NCBI GenBank assembly: GCA_023565505.1
Contig: JAIMBI010000030.1
Coordinates: forward strand, 1-34,991
Length of the DNA: 34,991 bases
Direction of reading: 5' to 3'
Source of the DNA: Actinomycetes bacterium
Lineage (GTDB): Bacteria > Bacillota > Sulfobacillia > Sulfobacillales > JAIMBI01
Positions 34,663 to 34,991 of this stretch are shown here, piece by piece (within the stretch, counting starts at the first letter, position 1; the number at the start of each line of letters is the position of its first letter). The notes under the pieces were generated by a model. That model ran no database searches. It was not told where the DNA came from and saw only the letters and a list, made by a program, of their open reading frames with translations. The translations under genes and the position numbers were made by a program.

Positions 34663-34991
34663 TCAGCGCGGCGTGGCCGTGGTCAGTCCCAAGAGCCGCG
34701 CTCCGCTGATCATCCGGTCGTCGTAGGTCAGGATCGCTTCGAGATCGTCGCCAAGGGCCATGGCCGTTGCAAGGTGAATGGCATCGAGCGTTCCGAGGAT
34801 CTGCGGTTCGAGCATGCCGGCGGCGTCGAGGATGCGATCGTCGATCCCGACGAGGTCGACGCGCCGCAGACCATCTCGAACCGTGGCCGAGGGCGTCCGG
34901 CCCCAAATTGGCGAACCGCACGCAGGGCTTCGGTGCGCAGCAGGGCTGACGACACGCGACGCGTGCGGTGGCGAGCGAGGAACGACCATAC
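34663..34991 (-). pseudogene. VapC-type PIN-domain toxin, partial at the window edge and frameshifted
   Basis: The minus strand enters the window in frame with RRVSSALLRTEALRAVRQFG, which carries the second acidic PIN residue (RTE). After about 34890 the similarity jumps to another frame: LRRVDLVGIDDRILDAAGM, LEPQILGTLDAIHLATAMA (third acidic site, LDA), LGDDLEAILTYDDRMISGAR, ending LLGLTTATPR with TGA at 34663. Together they match the last two thirds of a VapC ribonuclease. The shift is by one base, and may be a real mutation or a sequence error. The N-terminal Asp and any VapB antitoxin would lie beyond the window. Confidence 0.6.

Overview
The window is very GC-rich and gene-dense. Most of it (about 2.1 to 34.0 kb) looks like the chromosome of a high-GC Bacillota-type bacterium (Symbiobacteria, Thermaerobacter or Limnochordia-like). 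The evidence is a PyrR-type attenuator before a pyr operon, a pyruvate kinase with the C-terminal PEP-utiliser extension preceded by a small DUF2007-like gene, RqcH/NFACT, a D-amino-acid transaminase, and strong GGAGG ribosome binding sites. The taxonomic call is inference from gene content and order only.

Left end (1-2001): the tail of a HAD hydrolase, a Gfo/Idh/MocA oxidoreductase and a membrane-anchored Pro/Thr-rich protein. These have C-rich coding strands, no Shine-Dalgarno and -10-like hexamers 6-8 nt before the ATG, so they look leaderless and unlike the rest.

Catabolic block (2116-15118): a luciferase-like flavin monooxygenase, a tandem alpha/beta-hydrolase fusion and a flavin reductase form one operon that could oxygenate and then hydrolyse a substrate (type II Baeyer-Villiger-like logic). 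A NarK-like MFS carrier runs the other way behind a possible leader ORF. After a regulatory gap with a CRP/FNR-like palindrome and a good promoter come an acyl-CoA dehydrogenase, a thiolase homologue lacking the nucleophilic Cys, its Zn-ribbon/OB-fold (DUF35) partner and a short-chain dehydrogenase. A PHP phosphoesterase and a HIT protein follow, then two type III CoA-transferases in tandem, of which only the second keeps the catalytic Asp. Together they suggest an undescribed CoA-dependent pathway for a branched or cyclic acid or ketone. The parts recall both the bbs (benzylsuccinate) operon and the actinobacterial steroid side-chain genes. The substrate cannot be read from sequence.

Pyrimidine block (15182-26275): promoter, PyrR attenuator, then pyrR-pyrC-carA-carB-pyrK, and, after an inserted Fur-box-controlled NRAMP gene on the other strand, pyrD-pyrF-pyrE. 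pyrB is absent from its usual place between pyrR and pyrC.

Housekeeping block (26285-33665): rqcH on the minus strand, diverging from a moeA-like gene and an EmrB-type MFS pump, then DUF2007-like, pyk and dat.

Right end (33680-34991): trmL is cut off mid-gene and meets, head-on, a decayed NucS/DUF91-like nuclease remnant. A complete tRNA-Pro(CGG) and a frameshifted VapC-type PIN toxin fragment follow. This end is a rearranged or chimeric junction. No CRISPR array, rRNA, transposase or phage gene was seen.
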